Part shown: piece after piece, positions 24,958-34,921 of the stretch
Layout of the letters: every line of letters starts with the position of its first letter
Position numbering within the stretch: position 1 is the stretch's first letter
NCBI GenBank assembly: GCA_902791165.1
Contig: CADAVB010000001.1
Coordinates: forward strand, 26,083-90,082
Reading direction: 5' to 3'
Source: an uncultured Bacteroidia bacterium
GTDB taxonomy: Bacteria; Bacteroidota; Bacteroidia; Bacteroidales; F082
DNA length: 64,000 bases
The notes under the pieces: generated by a model
Database searches by the model: none
What the model saw: only the letters and a program-made list of their open reading frames with translations
What the model was told of the DNA's origin: nothing
Position numbers and translations under genes: made by a program

Positions 24958-25347
24958 ATGGCAAAAGTTAAGTCATTAGCAGAACTGAAAGCTATGAGAG
25001 AAAAGCTTCAGTCGAACCTCGACCTTCGCGAAAAGAGCAACGACCCTGACTCTTTGGTGCAGATTAAGGTCGCCATGGCCACCTGCGGTATCGCCGCCGG
25101 CGCCAAGCAAGTAATGGAACACATGATGGAGAAGGCCGACGAGCTGAAACTCGGCATCGTCTTCACCCAAACCGGCTGCATGGGCTACTGCCACGCCGAG
25201 CCGACCATCGAGGTGAAGTGCCCGGGCAAAGACCCGATCGTCTTCGGTCATGTTGATAACAACCGCGCTGACGAAATCCTCACCAAGTATGTGATGAACA
25301 ACGAAATGGTGGAAGGCGTCATTCCCGTGAACTACGAAACTATCTAA
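24958..25347 (+). CDS. hndB: Hydrogenase-associated [2Fe-2S] subunit, HndB-like
   Basis: A 129-residue thioredoxin-like [2Fe-2S] subunit like HndB of the Desulfovibrio NADP-reducing hydrogenase. The N-terminal ~35 residues are helical and charged (SLAELKAMREKLQSNLDLRE). Cluster Cys are in ATCGIAAGAK and QTGCMGYCHAEP, one fewer than in the NuoE-type subunit, as usual for this family. It is the first gene of the operon, 23 bp before hydB. Confidence 0.88.
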   Translation: MAKVKSLAELKAMREKLQSNLDLREKSNDPDSLVQIKVAMATCGIAAGAKQVMEHMMEKADELKLGIVFTQTGCMGYCHAEPTIEVKCPGKDPIVFGHVDNNRADEILTKYVMNNEMVEGVIPVNYETI

Positions 25348-25370
25348 CTAACTAATTCGGAGGAATTTAT

Positions 25371-27185
25371 ATGGCAAAAATCAAGATGCACGTGCTTTGC
25401 TGCGGCGGTACTGGCTGCTACGCATCGGCAGGTGCTGAAATCATCAAGAACTTCGAGACCATCCTGGCCGAGAAGGGCTTGCAGGATGAAGTTCAGGTGG
25501 TCAGGACAGGTTGCTTCGGCTTCTGCGAGAAGGGACCCATCGTCAAGATCATGCCTGACAACACGTTCTACACCCAAGTGAAACCCGAAGACGTCGAGAA
25601 GATCGTGAACGAGCACATCATCAAAGGCCGTAAGGTTACCGATTTGCTCTACATGGACCCTGAAAACAAGGAACATGTGGCCGACTCGAAGCACATGGGA
25701 TTCTACCGCAAGCAACTGCGTATCGCCTTGCGCAACTGCGGTTTCATCAACCCCGAGAACATTGACGAGTGCATCTCGCGCGGCGGCTACGAAGCCCTTG
25801 GCAAGTGCCTCAGCGAAATGACCCCCCAACAGGTCATCGACGAAGTCACCAAGTCGGGCCTTCGCGGTCGCGGCGGCGCTGGCTTCCCGACCGGCGTGAA
25901 ATGGGGCCTCTGTGCCAAGAACAAGTGCGATGAGATGTACGTCATCTGCAACGCCGACGAAGGCGACCCGGGTGCGTTCATGGACCGTTCCATCATGGAA
26001 GGCGACCCGCACAGCATCGTCGAGGCCATGGCCATCTGCGGCTACGCCATCGGCGCCACCCACGGCCTGGTCTATATCCGCGCTGAATACCCGTTAGCCA
26101 TCCACCGCCTGCAAGTCGCCATCGCGCAAGCCCGCGAATACGGCCTGCTCGGCAAGGACATCCTCGGCTCGGGCTTCGATTTCGACATCGAGCTTCGCTA
26201 CGGCGCCGGCGCATTCGTCTGCGGTGAAGAAACCGCTCTGATCCACTCGATGGAAGGCAAGCGCGGCGAACCCACCTTCAAGCCCCCGTTCCCGGCTGTG
26301 GCTGGTTATAAGATGAAACCCTCCAACGTGAACAACGTGGAGACTTTCGCCAATATCCCGATTATCATCACCAAGGGCGCCGACTGGTTTGCCAGCATCG
26401 GTTCCGAGAAGTCGAAGGGCACCAAGGTGTTCGCTCTGGCCGGTCAGATCAACAACGTCGGTCTGATTGAGGTCCCGATGGGCACCACCCTGCGCGACAT
26501 CATCTACGAAATCGGCGGTGGCATCAAGGGTGGCCGTAAGTTCAAGGCCGTCCAAACCGGTGGTCCTTCAGGCGGCTGCTTGACGGAGAAACACCTTGAC
26601 ACCGCTATCGACTATGAAAGCCTCTCCGCTGCCGGCTCCATGATGGGCTCGGGCGGTATGGTGGTCATGGACGAGACCTCCTGCATGGTGGCTATCGCCA
26701 AGTTCTACCTCGAGTTCACCTGCGAGGAGAGCTGCGGTAAGTGCACACCCTGCCGTGTCGGTAACAAACGTATGCTTGAAATCCTCACCAAGATCACAGA
26801 AGGCAACGGCACCATGGATGACCTCCAAGAGCTGCGCAACCTTGCCGCCGTGATTAAGGACACCGCCCTCTGCGGTTTGGGCCAAACCTCGCCGAACCCG
26901 GTGCTTTCGACCTTGGACAACTTCTGGGACGAGTACGTCGAGCACGTTGTCGATAAGAAATGCCGCGCTGGCGTGTGCAAGAAGCTCATGAGCTACGAAA
27001 TCGACAAGGAAGCCTGCATCGGCTGCGGCAAGTGCGCCAAGAACTGCCCGACCGAGGCCATCTCGAAGACCGACTACATCGCTCCCGGCCACAAGCTGCC
27101 TTCGATGGTGATCGACACCACCAAGTGCATCAAGTGCGGCGCCTGTATCAGCGGTTGTAAGTTCAATGCCATTTCCGTCAAATAA
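25371..27185 (+). CDS. hydB: Bifurcating [FeFe] hydrogenase, NuoF-like flavin subunit
   Basis: A 604-residue flavin subunit (HydB/HndC). In order: an N-terminal thioredoxin-like [2Fe-2S] domain (CCGGTGCYASAG, TGCFGFCEKGP), the NuoF core with the FMN-binding GLRGRGGAGFPTGVKW and NADH-binding NADEGDPGAFMDRS, a [4Fe-4S] site ESCGKCTPCRVGNKRM, and two C-terminal ferredoxin motifs (CIGCGKCAKNCP, CIKCGACISGC). It exchanges electrons between NAD(H) and ferredoxin and is the centre of electron bifurcation. It lies 20 bp before hydA. Confidence 0.95.
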   Translation: MAKIKMHVLCCGGTGCYASAGAEIIKNFETILAEKGLQDEVQVVRTGCFGFCEKGPIVKIMPDNTFYTQVKPEDVEKIVNEHIIKGRKVTDLLYMDPENKEHVADSKHMGFYRKQLRIALRNCGFINPENIDECISRGGYEALGKCLSEMTPQQVIDEVTKSGLRGRGGAGFPTGVKWGLCAKNKCDEMYVICNADEGDPGAFMDRSIMEGDPHSIVEAMAICGYAIGATHGLVYIRAEYPLAIHRLQVAIAQAREYGLLGKDILGSGFDFDIELRYGAGAFVCGEETALIHSMEGKRGEPTFKPPFPAVAGYKMKPSNVNNVETFANIPIIITKGADWFASIGSEKSKGTKVFALAGQINNVGLIEVPMGTTLRDIIYEIGGGIKGGRKFKAVQTGGPSGGCLTEKHLDTAIDYESLSAAGSMMGSGGMVVMDETSCMVAIAKFYLEFTCEESCGKCTPCRVGNKRMLEILTKITEGNGTMDDLQELRNLAAVIKDTALCGLGQTSPNPVLSTLDNFWDEYVEHVVDKKCRAGVCKKLMSYEIDKEACIGCGKCAKNCPTEAISKTDYIAPGHKLPSMVIDTTKCIKCGACISGCKFNAISVK

Positions 27186-27205
27186 AATAGAGGAGGAGAC
27201 ATACT

Positions 27206-28972
27206 ATGATTAATGTAACAATTGACAACAAACAGATTCAGGTCGAAGAAGGCACCACCATTCTGAAAGCTGCCCGCAAGGCCGGTATCCATATTCCTAC
27301 CCTTTGCTATTTTGAACTGGCAGGAATGAAATTTGAAAACAAGCCCGGTGGCTGCCGTGTGTGCGTCGTCGAAGTGGAAGGCCGTAGAAACCTGGCTCCC
27401 GCTTGCGCTACTGACTGCATGGAAGGCATGGTGGTCCACACCCATACCAACCGCGTCATCAACGCCCGCCGCACCGTGGTCGAGCTTATCCTTTCCGACC
27501 ACCCGGCCGACTGCTTGGTTTGCCCCAAGAGCGGACAATGCGAGCTTCAATCGCTGGCCCAATATCTTGGCATCCGCGAGATTCCTTTCAAGGGCGAGCA
27601 ATCCCACTATCGTCAAGACATGTCGCCCAGCATCATCCGTGATGTGGACAAGTGCGTCATGTGCCGCCGTTGCGAGAACATGTGTAACAACATCCAGACC
27701 GTTGGTGCCTTGAGCGCCATCAACCGTGGCTTCAGCGCCGTCGTGGCTCCTGCCTTCGAGCAAGACCTCGTCGATTCGCCCTGCGTCATGTGCGGTCAGT
27801 GCGTCCAAGTCTGCCCCGTCGGTGCCTTGAGCGAAGTTGACGACACCCGTCGTGTGATGGCTGCCATCAACAATCCCAAGAAGACCGTTATCGTGCAGAC
27901 CGCTCCCGCCACCCGCGTGGCCCTCGGTGAAGAGTTTGGAATGCCCGCCGGCACCATCGTCACCGGCCAAATGGCTGCCGCCTTGCGTCGCCTCGGCTTC
28001 GACTATGTGTTCGACACCGACTTTGCCGCCGACCTTACCATCATGGAAGAAGGCACCGAGCTGCTCGGTCGCATCAGCAAGTTCATGGCTGGCGACAAGA
28101 GCGTCCGTCTGCCTATCCTGACTTCCTGCTGCCCGGGTTGGGTGAACTTCTTCGAGCACAACTTCCCCGACATGCTCGACGTGCCTTCAACCGCCAAGTC
28201 GCCCCAACAGATGTTTGGCGCTATCGCCAAGAGCTACTGGGCCGAGAAGATGGGCATCAACAGAGAAGACCTCGTCGTCGTCTCCATCATGCCTTGCTTG
28301 GCCAAGAAATACGAGTGCAAACGTGAAGAGTTCTCCGTCAATGGCAATCCCGATGTGGACTATGTGCTTTCAACCCGCGAGTTGGCCCGCTTGATCAAGC
28401 AGTTCAACCTCAACCTGAAAGACATGCCGAGCGAGGACTACGACAACCCGCTGGGTGAGTCCACGGGTGCTGCCGTCATCTTCGGTGCTACCGGTGGTGT
28501 GATTGAAGCCGCCACCCGTACCGCCTACGAGGTGTTCACCGGCAAGAAGCTTGACAAGGTTGACTTCACCGAACTCCGTGGCATGGAAGGCATCCGCGAC
28601 GCTTGGGTTGACTTCAACGGTACGCCCATCCATATCGGCATCGCCCACGGTCTGGCCAATGCCCGTGCTTTGCTCGAAAAGGTGCGCGAAGGCAAGGAAC
28701 AGTTCCACGCCATCGAGGTCATGGCCTGCCCCGGCGGTTGCGTTGGCGGCGCTGGTCAGCCCTACCACCACGGCAACAGCGAGATTATCAAGAAGCGCAC
28801 GGAAGCCATCTATCGTGAAGACCTTGGCAAACCCATCCGTAAGTCGCATGAGAATCTCTCCATCCAGAAACTCTACCAAGAGTATCTTGGCGAGCCTTGT
28901 GGACACAAGTCACACGAACTGCTGCACACCCACTATTTCGACAAGTCGAAACATGTTGAAATCAGCGAGTAA
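27206..28972 (+). CDS. hydA: Bifurcating [FeFe] hydrogenase, catalytic subunit
   Basis: A 588-residue catalytic subunit. N-terminal [2Fe-2S] domain (CYFELAGMKFENKPGGCRVC...CATDC), His/Cys site (HPADCLVCPKSGQC), two [4Fe-4S] motifs (CVMCRRCENMC, CVMCGQCVQVCP) and the H-cluster domain with all three signatures: L1 TSCCPGWVNFFE, L2 MPCLAKKYE and L3 EVMACPGGCVGGAGQP. All catalytic Cys are present. Group A type. It reduces protons with electrons from NADH plus reduced ferredoxin. The maturases hydE, hydF and hydG are not in the window. Confidence 0.95.
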   Translation: MINVTIDNKQIQVEEGTTILKAARKAGIHIPTLCYFELAGMKFENKPGGCRVCVVEVEGRRNLAPACATDCMEGMVVHTHTNRVINARRTVVELILSDHPADCLVCPKSGQCELQSLAQYLGIREIPFKGEQSHYRQDMSPSIIRDVDKCVMCRRCENMCNNIQTVGALSAINRGFSAVVAPAFEQDLVDSPCVMCGQCVQVCPVGALSEVDDTRRVMAAINNPKKTVIVQTAPATRVALGEEFGMPAGTIVTGQMAAALRRLGFDYVFDTDFAADLTIMEEGTELLGRISKFMAGDKSVRLPILTSCCPGWVNFFEHNFPDMLDVPSTAKSPQQMFGAIAKSYWAEKMGINREDLVVVSIMPCLAKKYECKREEFSVNGNPDVDYVLSTRELARLIKQFNLNLKDMPSEDYDNPLGESTGAAVIFGATGGVIEAATRTAYEVFTGKKLDKVDFTELRGMEGIRDAWVDFNGTPIHIGIAHGLANARALLEKVREGKEQFHAIEVMACPGGCVGGAGQPYHHGNSEIIKKRTEAIYREDLGKPIRKSHENLSIQKLYQEYLGEPCGHKSHELLHTHYFDKSKHVEISE

Positions 28973-29007
28973 TTCACTAACCAGTAAATAATAGAAAGGA
29001 AATAAAA

Positions 29008-29484
29008 ATGGCAGTTATTAAATTATCAGAATCGAAAGTGAACTTCGTGAAAGAGGTTTGCAAATCGTTCAATAACGATGGTGGCGAAGTCATCAACGTG
29101 CTGCACAAGGTTCAAGGTGAGTTCGGCTATTTGCCTGCCGAGATTCAGGAATTGGTCGCCAAAGAGCTGAACATCCCTGTTTCGAGAGTTTACGGCATCG
29201 TGTCGTTCTACTCCTTCTTCACCATGACCCCGAAGGGCGAGCACCCGATCAGCGTTTGCTTGGGTACCGCTTGCTACGTGCGTGGTGCCGAGAAGGTGTT
29301 GGACGAGCTGAAGCGTCAGTTGGGCATCAATGTCGGTGAGGTTACTCCCGACGGCAAGTTCTCGCTGACCTGCCTCCGCTGCGTCGGTGCCTGCGGCTTG
29401 GCCCCCGTCATCGAAGTCGGTGAGAAGGTCTATGGCCGCGTTACTCCCGACCACGTGAAGGACATCATCGCGGAATACAGATAA
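29008..29484 (+). CDS. hydC: Bifurcating [FeFe] hydrogenase, NuoE-like subunit
   Basis: A 158-residue NuoE-like subunit (HydC/HndA). The helical N-terminal half (VINVLHKVQGEFGYLP, VYGIVSFYSFFTMTPKG) and the four cluster Cys, CLGTACYVRGA and CLRCVGACGLAP, are canonical. It carries electrons from NADH oxidation. It is the last gene of the operon, 35 bp after hydA and just before a terminator. Confidence 0.95.
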   Translation: MAVIKLSESKVNFVKEVCKSFNNDGGEVINVLHKVQGEFGYLPAEIQELVAKELNIPVSRVYGIVSFYSFFTMTPKGEHPISVCLGTACYVRGAEKVLDELKRQLGINVGEVTPDGKFSLTCLRCVGACGLAPVIEVGEKVYGRVTPDHVKDIIAEYR

Positions 29485-29492
29485 TCCGCACA

Positions 29493-29550
29493 CCTATTAA
29501 TATTAATAGGGATACGAAAAATCCCCGCCTGGATAGGTGGGGATTTTTTT
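29493..29550 (+). terminator. Terminator after the hydrogenase operon
   Basis: AAAAATCCCC and GGGGATTTTTTT form a T-tailed stem at 29517-29550. Just before it is a perfect 18-bp AT-rich palindrome, CCTATTAAT and its mirror (29493-29510). Confidence 0.85.
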
Positions 29551-29583
29551 GCTTATTGGACTGAATCGTATCGAAAATATTCC

Positions 29584-29591
29584 TATCTTTG
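29584..29591 (+). promoter_or_regulatory. Promoter -7 box of rpsA
   Basis: TATCTTTG, 129 nt before the rpsA ATG. The long leader could hold a feedback-control site for S1; none was identified. Confidence 0.5.
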
Positions 29592-29719
29592 CAGCCCAAA
29601 ACAGACCGCAGTCCGAAATGATTGCAAAATCAGCGGTTTGTGTTGATAAACAAAAGTTTAACCTCCTCGTTTGCGGCATTTCGGAACGCAAGCGGGTACA
29701 ACAAAACCATCGTTTTACA

Positions 29720-31624
29720 ATGGAAGAAAACGAAATCATCATCAACGAGGCTCCCGTTGAAGCCGCTGTGGAGGCTCAGCCTGTTGAAAAGAAAACCAAA
29801 ACTCCTCGCCCGAAACCGGTTCCTGCCGAAGATTTCGATTGGAGTTCATCCCACAAGAAGTTCGACAACTATTCAGCCGACGAACGTACCAAACTCGAAG
29901 AGAAGTATGCCGGCACGATGAATCAAATTGTTGACCACGAGGTCATCGAAGGCACTGTGGTGTCTATCACCGACCGCGAAGTCGTCGTCAATATTGGATT
30001 CAAGTCGGATGGTGTTATTCCGGTTGCGGAGTTCCGCACCAATCCCAACCTTAAGGTGGGCGACAAGGTGGAAGTTTATGTTGAGAACCAAGAAGGTCCC
30101 AACGGACAACTCGTCCTTTCTCACAAGAAGGCCCAGCTGCTCAAGTCTTGGGATCGCGTGAACGCAGCTTACGAAAGCGGCGAAATCATCAATGGCTACA
30201 TCAAGAGCCGCACCAAGGGCGGTCTCATCGTCGATGTGTTTGGCCTCGAAGCCTTCCTGCCTGGATCGCAAATCGATGTCAAGCCCATTCGCGACTACGA
30301 TGTGTTTGTTAACAGCGTGATGGAATTCAAGGTGGTGAAAATCAACCAAGAGTTCAAGAACGTGGTGGTTTCCCACAAAGCCCTCATCGAAGACGAGCTG
30401 GAAGCCCAAAAGGCCGAGATTATCAGCAAGCTCGAAAAAGGCCAAGTGCTCGAAGGCGTGGTCAAGAACATCACCAGTTATGGCGTGTTCATCGACCTTG
30501 GCGGCGTGGATGGTCTTATCCACATCACCGATCTCAGCTGGGGCCGCATCAATCACCCCGAAGAAGTGGTCAAATTGGACGAAAAGATCAAGGTTGTTAT
30601 CCTCGACTTCGACGACAATAAGAAGCGTATTGCCCTTGGTCTCAAGCAATTGTCACCCCATCCGTGGGATGCACTCAATGCTGACCTCAAGGTGGGCGAC
30701 ACCGTCAAAGGTAAGGTGGTCGTTGTTGCCGATTACGGCGCATTCGTCGAGATCGCCCCTGGCGTTGAAGGCCTTATCCATGTGTCAGAAATGTCATGGT
30801 CGCAACACCTCCGCACGGCTCAAGATTTCTTGAAAGTGGGCGACGAGGTGGAAGCCAAGGTGCTCACCCTCGACCGCGAAGAGCGCAAGATGTCGCTGGG
30901 CATCCGTCAGCTCATGCCGGACCCGTGGGAAAACATCACCGACCGTTACCCCATCGGCTCGAAACACACTGCCACCGTGCGCAACTTCACCAACTTCGGC
31001 ATCTTCGTCGAGCTTGAGGAAGGCGTCGATGGTCTGATTCACATCAGCGACCTCAGCTGGTCGAAGAAGATCAAGCACCCGGCCGAATTTACCAAGGTTG
31101 GCGAAACCATCGAAGTCGTCGTCCTCGACGTCGATCAAGAGAACCGTCGCCTCAGCCTCGGCCACAAGCAACTCGAAGAGAATCCTTGGGATGTGTTTGA
31201 AACCGTCTTCACCGTCGGTTCGATGCATCAAGGTACCGTCATCAACGCTTCCGATAAGGGCGCCGTCGTTTCGTTGCCCTACGGTGTGGAAGGCTTCTGC
31301 CCCAGCCGCTACATGAAGAAGGAAGATGGCAGCAACCTGAAGAACGACGACACCGCCGACTTCAAGGTGATTGAGTTCAACAAAGAAAGCAAGAAAATCA
31401 TCCTTTCGCTGCCCAAGGTAGTCGAAGAAAAGGAAACCTCGGCCAAGAGCGCAGAAGAGAAGGCCGCCGACAAGGCTGCCAAGCAAACCAAGCGTACTGT
31501 GAAGCAAATCAATGACAACATTGAGCACAGCACACTCGGCGACCTCGAAGTCCTCGCTGGTTTGAAGGAAAACCTTGAGAAGCAAGAGAAAGCCCAAGCT
31601 CCTGAAGAGCCTAAAGCCGAATAA
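29720..31624 (+). CDS. rpsA: 30S ribosomal protein S1
   Basis: A 634-residue ribosomal protein S1 with six S1 RNA-binding repeats. Repeated signatures such as GVFIDLGGVDGLIHITDLSW, GAFVEIAPGVEGLIHVSEMS and GIFVELEEGVDGLIHISDLS mark repeats 3-5. The N-terminus has an acidic/basic extension (EAAVEAQPVEKKTKTPRPKP) and the C-terminus a Lys/Glu-rich tail, as in Bacteroidota S1. The ATG at 29720 was chosen because the ORF upstream runs through the terminator and promoter. It binds mRNA on the small subunit. Confidence 0.95.
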   Translation: MEENEIIINEAPVEAAVEAQPVEKKTKTPRPKPVPAEDFDWSSSHKKFDNYSADERTKLEEKYAGTMNQIVDHEVIEGTVVSITDREVVVNIGFKSDGVIPVAEFRTNPNLKVGDKVEVYVENQEGPNGQLVLSHKKAQLLKSWDRVNAAYESGEIINGYIKSRTKGGLIVDVFGLEAFLPGSQIDVKPIRDYDVFVNSVMEFKVVKINQEFKNVVVSHKALIEDELEAQKAEIISKLEKGQVLEGVVKNITSYGVFIDLGGVDGLIHITDLSWGRINHPEEVVKLDEKIKVVILDFDDNKKRIALGLKQLSPHPWDALNADLKVGDTVKGKVVVVADYGAFVEIAPGVEGLIHVSEMSWSQHLRTAQDFLKVGDEVEAKVLTLDREERKMSLGIRQLMPDPWENITDRYPIGSKHTATVRNFTNFGIFVELEEGVDGLIHISDLSWSKKIKHPAEFTKVGETIEVVVLDVDQENRRLSLGHKQLEENPWDVFETVFTVGSMHQGTVINASDKGAVVSLPYGVEGFCPSRYMKKEDGSNLKNDDTADFKVIEFNKESKKIILSLPKVVEEKETSAKSAEEKAADKAAKQTKRTVKQINDNIEHSTLGDLEVLAGLKENLEKQEKAQAPEEPKAE

Positions 31625-31642
31625 TCTTGCCAAATAACGACG

Positions 31643-31672
31643 AAAAGCCGCTCCAAAAGGGCGGCTTTTTTA
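31643..31672 (+). terminator. Terminator after rpsA
   Basis: A stem AAGCCGC/GCGGCTT followed by six T, about 20 bp past the rpsA stop. Confidence 0.8.
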
Positions 31673-31724
31673 GTGATGTGTCAGAAAAAAAGCGTACTTT
31701 CGCAGCAACAAAACACGGATACTC

Positions 31725-31967
31725 ATGGCACAAAAACTGAACCGAATCATTTTCACCCTCCGCGAGGGCGAGGACTTTATCCCGCTCATTTCCTTGCTCA
31801 AGGCCTGTGACGTGGTGTATTCCGGCAGTGAGGCCCAAGAGGTGGTCACCAATGGCATGGTGCTGCGCAACGGCGAGGTGGAATACCGCAAGCGAGCCAA
31901 GATTACCGCTGGGGAAATCATCGTCTTTGAGAATTATGAAATTCTCGTTGAAGGTTGGGACGGATAA
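31725..31967 (+). CDS. Small RNA-binding S4-domain protein
   Basis: An 80-residue protein formed by a single S4 RNA-binding domain, of the YaaA/YbcJ kind. Seen are the paired turns FIPLISLLKACDVVYSGSEA, QEVVTNGMVLRNGEVEYRKRAKI and AGEIIVFENYEILV. The RNA target is unknown. It follows rpsA with its own weak -7-like sequence (TACTTTCG near 31695) and ends in a shared terminator. Confidence 0.8.
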   Translation: MAQKLNRIIFTLREGEDFIPLISLLKACDVVYSGSEAQEVVTNGMVLRNGEVEYRKRAKITAGEIIVFENYEILVEGWDG

Positions 31968-31972
31968 AACAA

Positions 31973-32002
31973 GTAGGGCTGCCACAATGTGACAGCCCTA
32001 CA
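31973..32002. terminator. Bidirectional terminator
   Basis: A near-perfect stem, GTAGGGCTG and CAGCCCTAC with CACA/TGTG inside, between the convergent S4-domain gene and gcvP. Confidence 0.85.
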
Positions 32003-32024
32003 ATTTTGTGCTAATCCTTACAGA

Positions 32025-34889
32025 TTATTCCGCACTGAACTTGCAAACCAAATTCCTATCGCCGTAGGCATCATCGACGCGGGTGACGTGCGGGAAGTAC
32101 TTGTCCTGAACGTCGCTCTTCATTGGGAAGCCAGCCTCTTGGCGGGTGAAGGGGAAGTTCCACTCGTTGGCCATCAGCATCTCAGCGGTGTAAGGCGCGT
32201 GGCTGATGATGTTATTGCCCTTCTCGGCCTTGCCGTCCTCGATGTCCTTGATTTCCTTGCGAATCTGAATCATGGCTTCGACGAAGCGGTCGAGTTCAGC
32301 GATAGGCTCGCTCTCAGTGGGTTCCACCATCAGCGTTTCGTGGACGGGGAAGGCCACGGTAGGAGCGTGGAAGCCGAAGTCCATCAGACGCTTCGCGATG
32401 TCGATGGCGGCAACGCCCGTTGCCTTGTTGATGGCGTTGATGTCGAGAATCATCTCGTGAGCAACGTGACCGTTGTTTCCGGTATAAAGAATCGGGAAGT
32501 AGTCCTTCAGTCTTTCCTTCAGGTAGTTGGCGTTCATGATGGCACCCAAAGTGGCTTTCTTCAAGCCTTCACCACCCAACATCTTGATATAGCAGTAGGT
32601 GATGGTGAGAATTTGGGCGCTGCCAAACGGAGCGGCTGAAACAGCGCCTTCTTGCTTGTCGCCACCGCAGTGGAACAGGATGTGCGAAGGCAGGTAGGGC
32701 TTCAGGTGTTCGGCCACGCCGATGGGGCCCACGCCGGGACCGCCACCACCGTGCGGGATGGCAAAGGTCTTGTGCAGGTTGAGGTGGCAGACGTCGGCAC
32801 CGATGTAACCAGGGCTGGTGAGGCCGACCTGGGCGTTCATGTTGGCACCGTCCATATAGACTTGGCCGCCGTTGTCGTGGACGAGTTTCACGAGGGTGCG
32901 GATGCCGTCCTCATAAATGCCGTGGGTGGAAGGATAGGTGACCATAAAGGCCGACAGGCTGTCCTTGTATTGCTCGGCCTTGGCCTTGGCGTCGTCGAGG
33001 TCGATGTTGCCGTTTTCGTCGCATTTCACCACCACCACTTGCATACCGGCCATGGCAGCCGAAGCGGGGTTGGTGCCGTGGGCTGAAGCGGGGATCAAGC
33101 AGATGTTGCGGTGTCCCTGACCGTTGGCCTCTTGGTAACGGCGGATGGTGAGCAATCCGGCATATTCGCCGCTGGCACCCGAGTTAGGCATGAAACTCAT
33201 GCCCTTGAAGCCCGTGATTTCGCAGAGGTCTTTCTCCATCTCGCTGATGAGTTCGAGGTAGCCTTCCACTTGGTCGGCGGGGACGAAAGGATGGATGTTG
33301 CCGAACTCAGGCCAGCTGAGGGCGTACATCGAAGTGGCGGGGTTCAGTTTCATCGTGCAGCTTCCGAGCGGAATCATGCAGCGGTTGAGGCTGAGGTCGC
33401 GGTTCTCGAGTTTCTTCATGTAGCGCATCATGTCGGTTTCGCTGCGGTACTTGAAGAACATCGGGGCCTGCATGAACTTGCTGGTGCGCTGCATCTCAGC
33501 CGGGATGCCGCTGAACTTCTGGCAGTTCGGGTCGCAAACGAGTTCTTCGTGCTCCTTGCCAAGGGCTTCGGCGATGACGATGCCAATTTCGTTGATGTCT
33601 TCGCGAGCGGTGGTTTCGTCGAGGCTGATGCCGAAGTGTTGCTTGTCGATGATGCGGAAGTTCATACCGTGTTTCTCGGCAGCTTCCTTCACCTTGCAGG
33701 TGCAAGCGCCTTCGGGCAGTTCGAACAACAACGTGTCGAAGAAGTGCTTGTTGAGTTGCTTCACGCCGAGCTTGGCCAGTTCAGAGGTCAGTTTTCCGGC
33801 GAGGCAGTTAATATGGTGTGCGATTTCTGTCAAGCCGTCCGGACCATGATAAAGGGCGTAGAAGCCCGACATGATGGCCAGCAAAGCCTGAGCCGTGCAG
33901 ATGTTTGACGTGGCTTTTTCGCGCTTGATGTGCTGTTCGCGGGTCTGCAAAGCCAGACGATAGGCCGGATTGCCGAGGGCATCGATACTGATGCCGATGA
34001 TGCGACCGGGCATTTCGCGCTTGTAGGCTTCGGTGGTGGCGAAGTAACCGGCGTGAGGACCGCCGAATCCCATCGGCAGACCGAAACGCTGGTTGGAACC
34101 GAGCACCACGTCGGCACCCCATTCGCCGGGAGGCGTGATTAGGGTGAGGCTCAGCAGGTCAGCGGCAACGGCCACTTGCATTCCTTTGGACTTCCAGTCG
34201 GCGACTTTGGCACGGTTATCGACAATTTCACCAAACTGTCCTGGGCATTGGAGCAAGATTCCGAAATATTCCTCACTGCAATCGAACTTGTCGATGTTGT
34301 CCACAACCACCTCAATACCAAGGAAGTGAGCGCGGGTCTTGATGACTTCGATGCTTTGTGGGAACACGTCGTCGGCCACGAAGAATTTCTTCACGCCGGC
34401 CTTCACTTGTGCGCGGCTGCGAGAGTGCCAGAACATCAGCATGGCTTCGGCGGCGGCGGTGCCTTCGTCGAGCAGGCTGGCGTTGGCCAAAGGCATGGCG
34501 GTGAGTTCGCTGATGACGGTTTGGTAGTTCACGAGGGCTTCCAAGCGGCCTTGCGAAATCTCGGCCTGATAGGGAGTATAAGAGGTGTACCAGCCCGGAT
34601 TTTCAAGGATGTTGCGCATGATGACGCCCGGGGTGATGGTGTTGTAGTAGCCCAAACCGATGTAGCTGCGGAACTGCTTGTTCTTGGCACCAATAGCCTT
34701 AAGGTGGCTGATGACTTCGTACTCGTTCATGCCTTCGCCGAGGTTGAGGTCTTTCGGCAGGCGGATTTCGGGAGCGATGATTTCATCGACAAGTTGTTCT
34801 TGCGATTTCACGCCGATGACCTTAAGCATCTTTTCAGCGTCGGATGCGGTGGGGCCGTTGTGGCGTTTGATGAAGTTGTTTTTAATCAT
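32025..34889 (-). CDS. gcvP: Glycine dehydrogenase (decarboxylating), P protein
   Basis: A 954-residue single-chain P protein of the glycine cleavage system, the normal full length. The PLP-binding lysine is in LNLHKTFAIPHGGGGPG, and the N-terminal half has IGLGYYNTITPGVI and WYTSYTPYQAEISQGRLEAL. It decarboxylates glycine and passes the aminomethyl group to the H protein (gcvH, not in the window). It lies 32 bp after an unknown membrane protein gene on the same strand. Confidence 0.95.
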   Translation of the reverse strand: MIKNNFIKRHNGPTASDAEKMLKVIGVKSQEQLVDEIIAPEIRLPKDLNLGEGMNEYEVISHLKAIGAKNKQFRSYIGLGYYNTITPGVIMRNILENPGWYTSYTPYQAEISQGRLEALVNYQTVISELTAMPLANASLLDEGTAAAEAMLMFWHSRSRAQVKAGVKKFFVADDVFPQSIEVIKTRAHFLGIEVVVDNIDKFDCSEEYFGILLQCPGQFGEIVDNRAKVADWKSKGMQVAVAADLLSLTLITPPGEWGADVVLGSNQRFGLPMGFGGPHAGYFATTEAYKREMPGRIIGISIDALGNPAYRLALQTREQHIKREKATSNICTAQALLAIMSGFYALYHGPDGLTEIAHHINCLAGKLTSELAKLGVKQLNKHFFDTLLFELPEGACTCKVKEAAEKHGMNFRIIDKQHFGISLDETTAREDINEIGIVIAEALGKEHEELVCDPNCQKFSGIPAEMQRTSKFMQAPMFFKYRSETDMMRYMKKLENRDLSLNRCMIPLGSCTMKLNPATSMYALSWPEFGNIHPFVPADQVEGYLELISEMEKDLCEITGFKGMSFMPNSGASGEYAGLLTIRRYQEANGQGHRNICLIPASAHGTNPASAAMAGMQVVVVKCDENGNIDLDDAKAKAEQYKDSLSAFMVTYPSTHGIYEDGIRTLVKLVHDNGGQVYMDGANMNAQVGLTSPGYIGADVCHLNLHKTFAIPHGGGGPGVGPIGVAEHLKPYLPSHILFHCGGDKQEGAVSAAPFGSAQILTITYCYIKMLGGEGLKKATLGAIMNANYLKERLKDYFPILYTGNNGHVAHEMILDINAINKATGVAAIDIAKRLMDFGFHAPTVAFPVHETLMVEPTESEPIAELDRFVEAMIQIRKEIKDIEDGKAEKGNNIISHAPYTAEMLMANEWNFPFTRQEAGFPMKSDVQDKYFPHVTRVDDAYGDRNLVCKFSAE

Positions 34890-34921
34890 TTTTGATATTT
34901 ATTTTGTTGATTTTTAATCGA

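Noticed and set aside
29537-29719. N-terminal extension of ribosomal protein S1
   Set aside because: It overlaps the preceding terminator and the rpsA promoter box and adds residues unlike S1.
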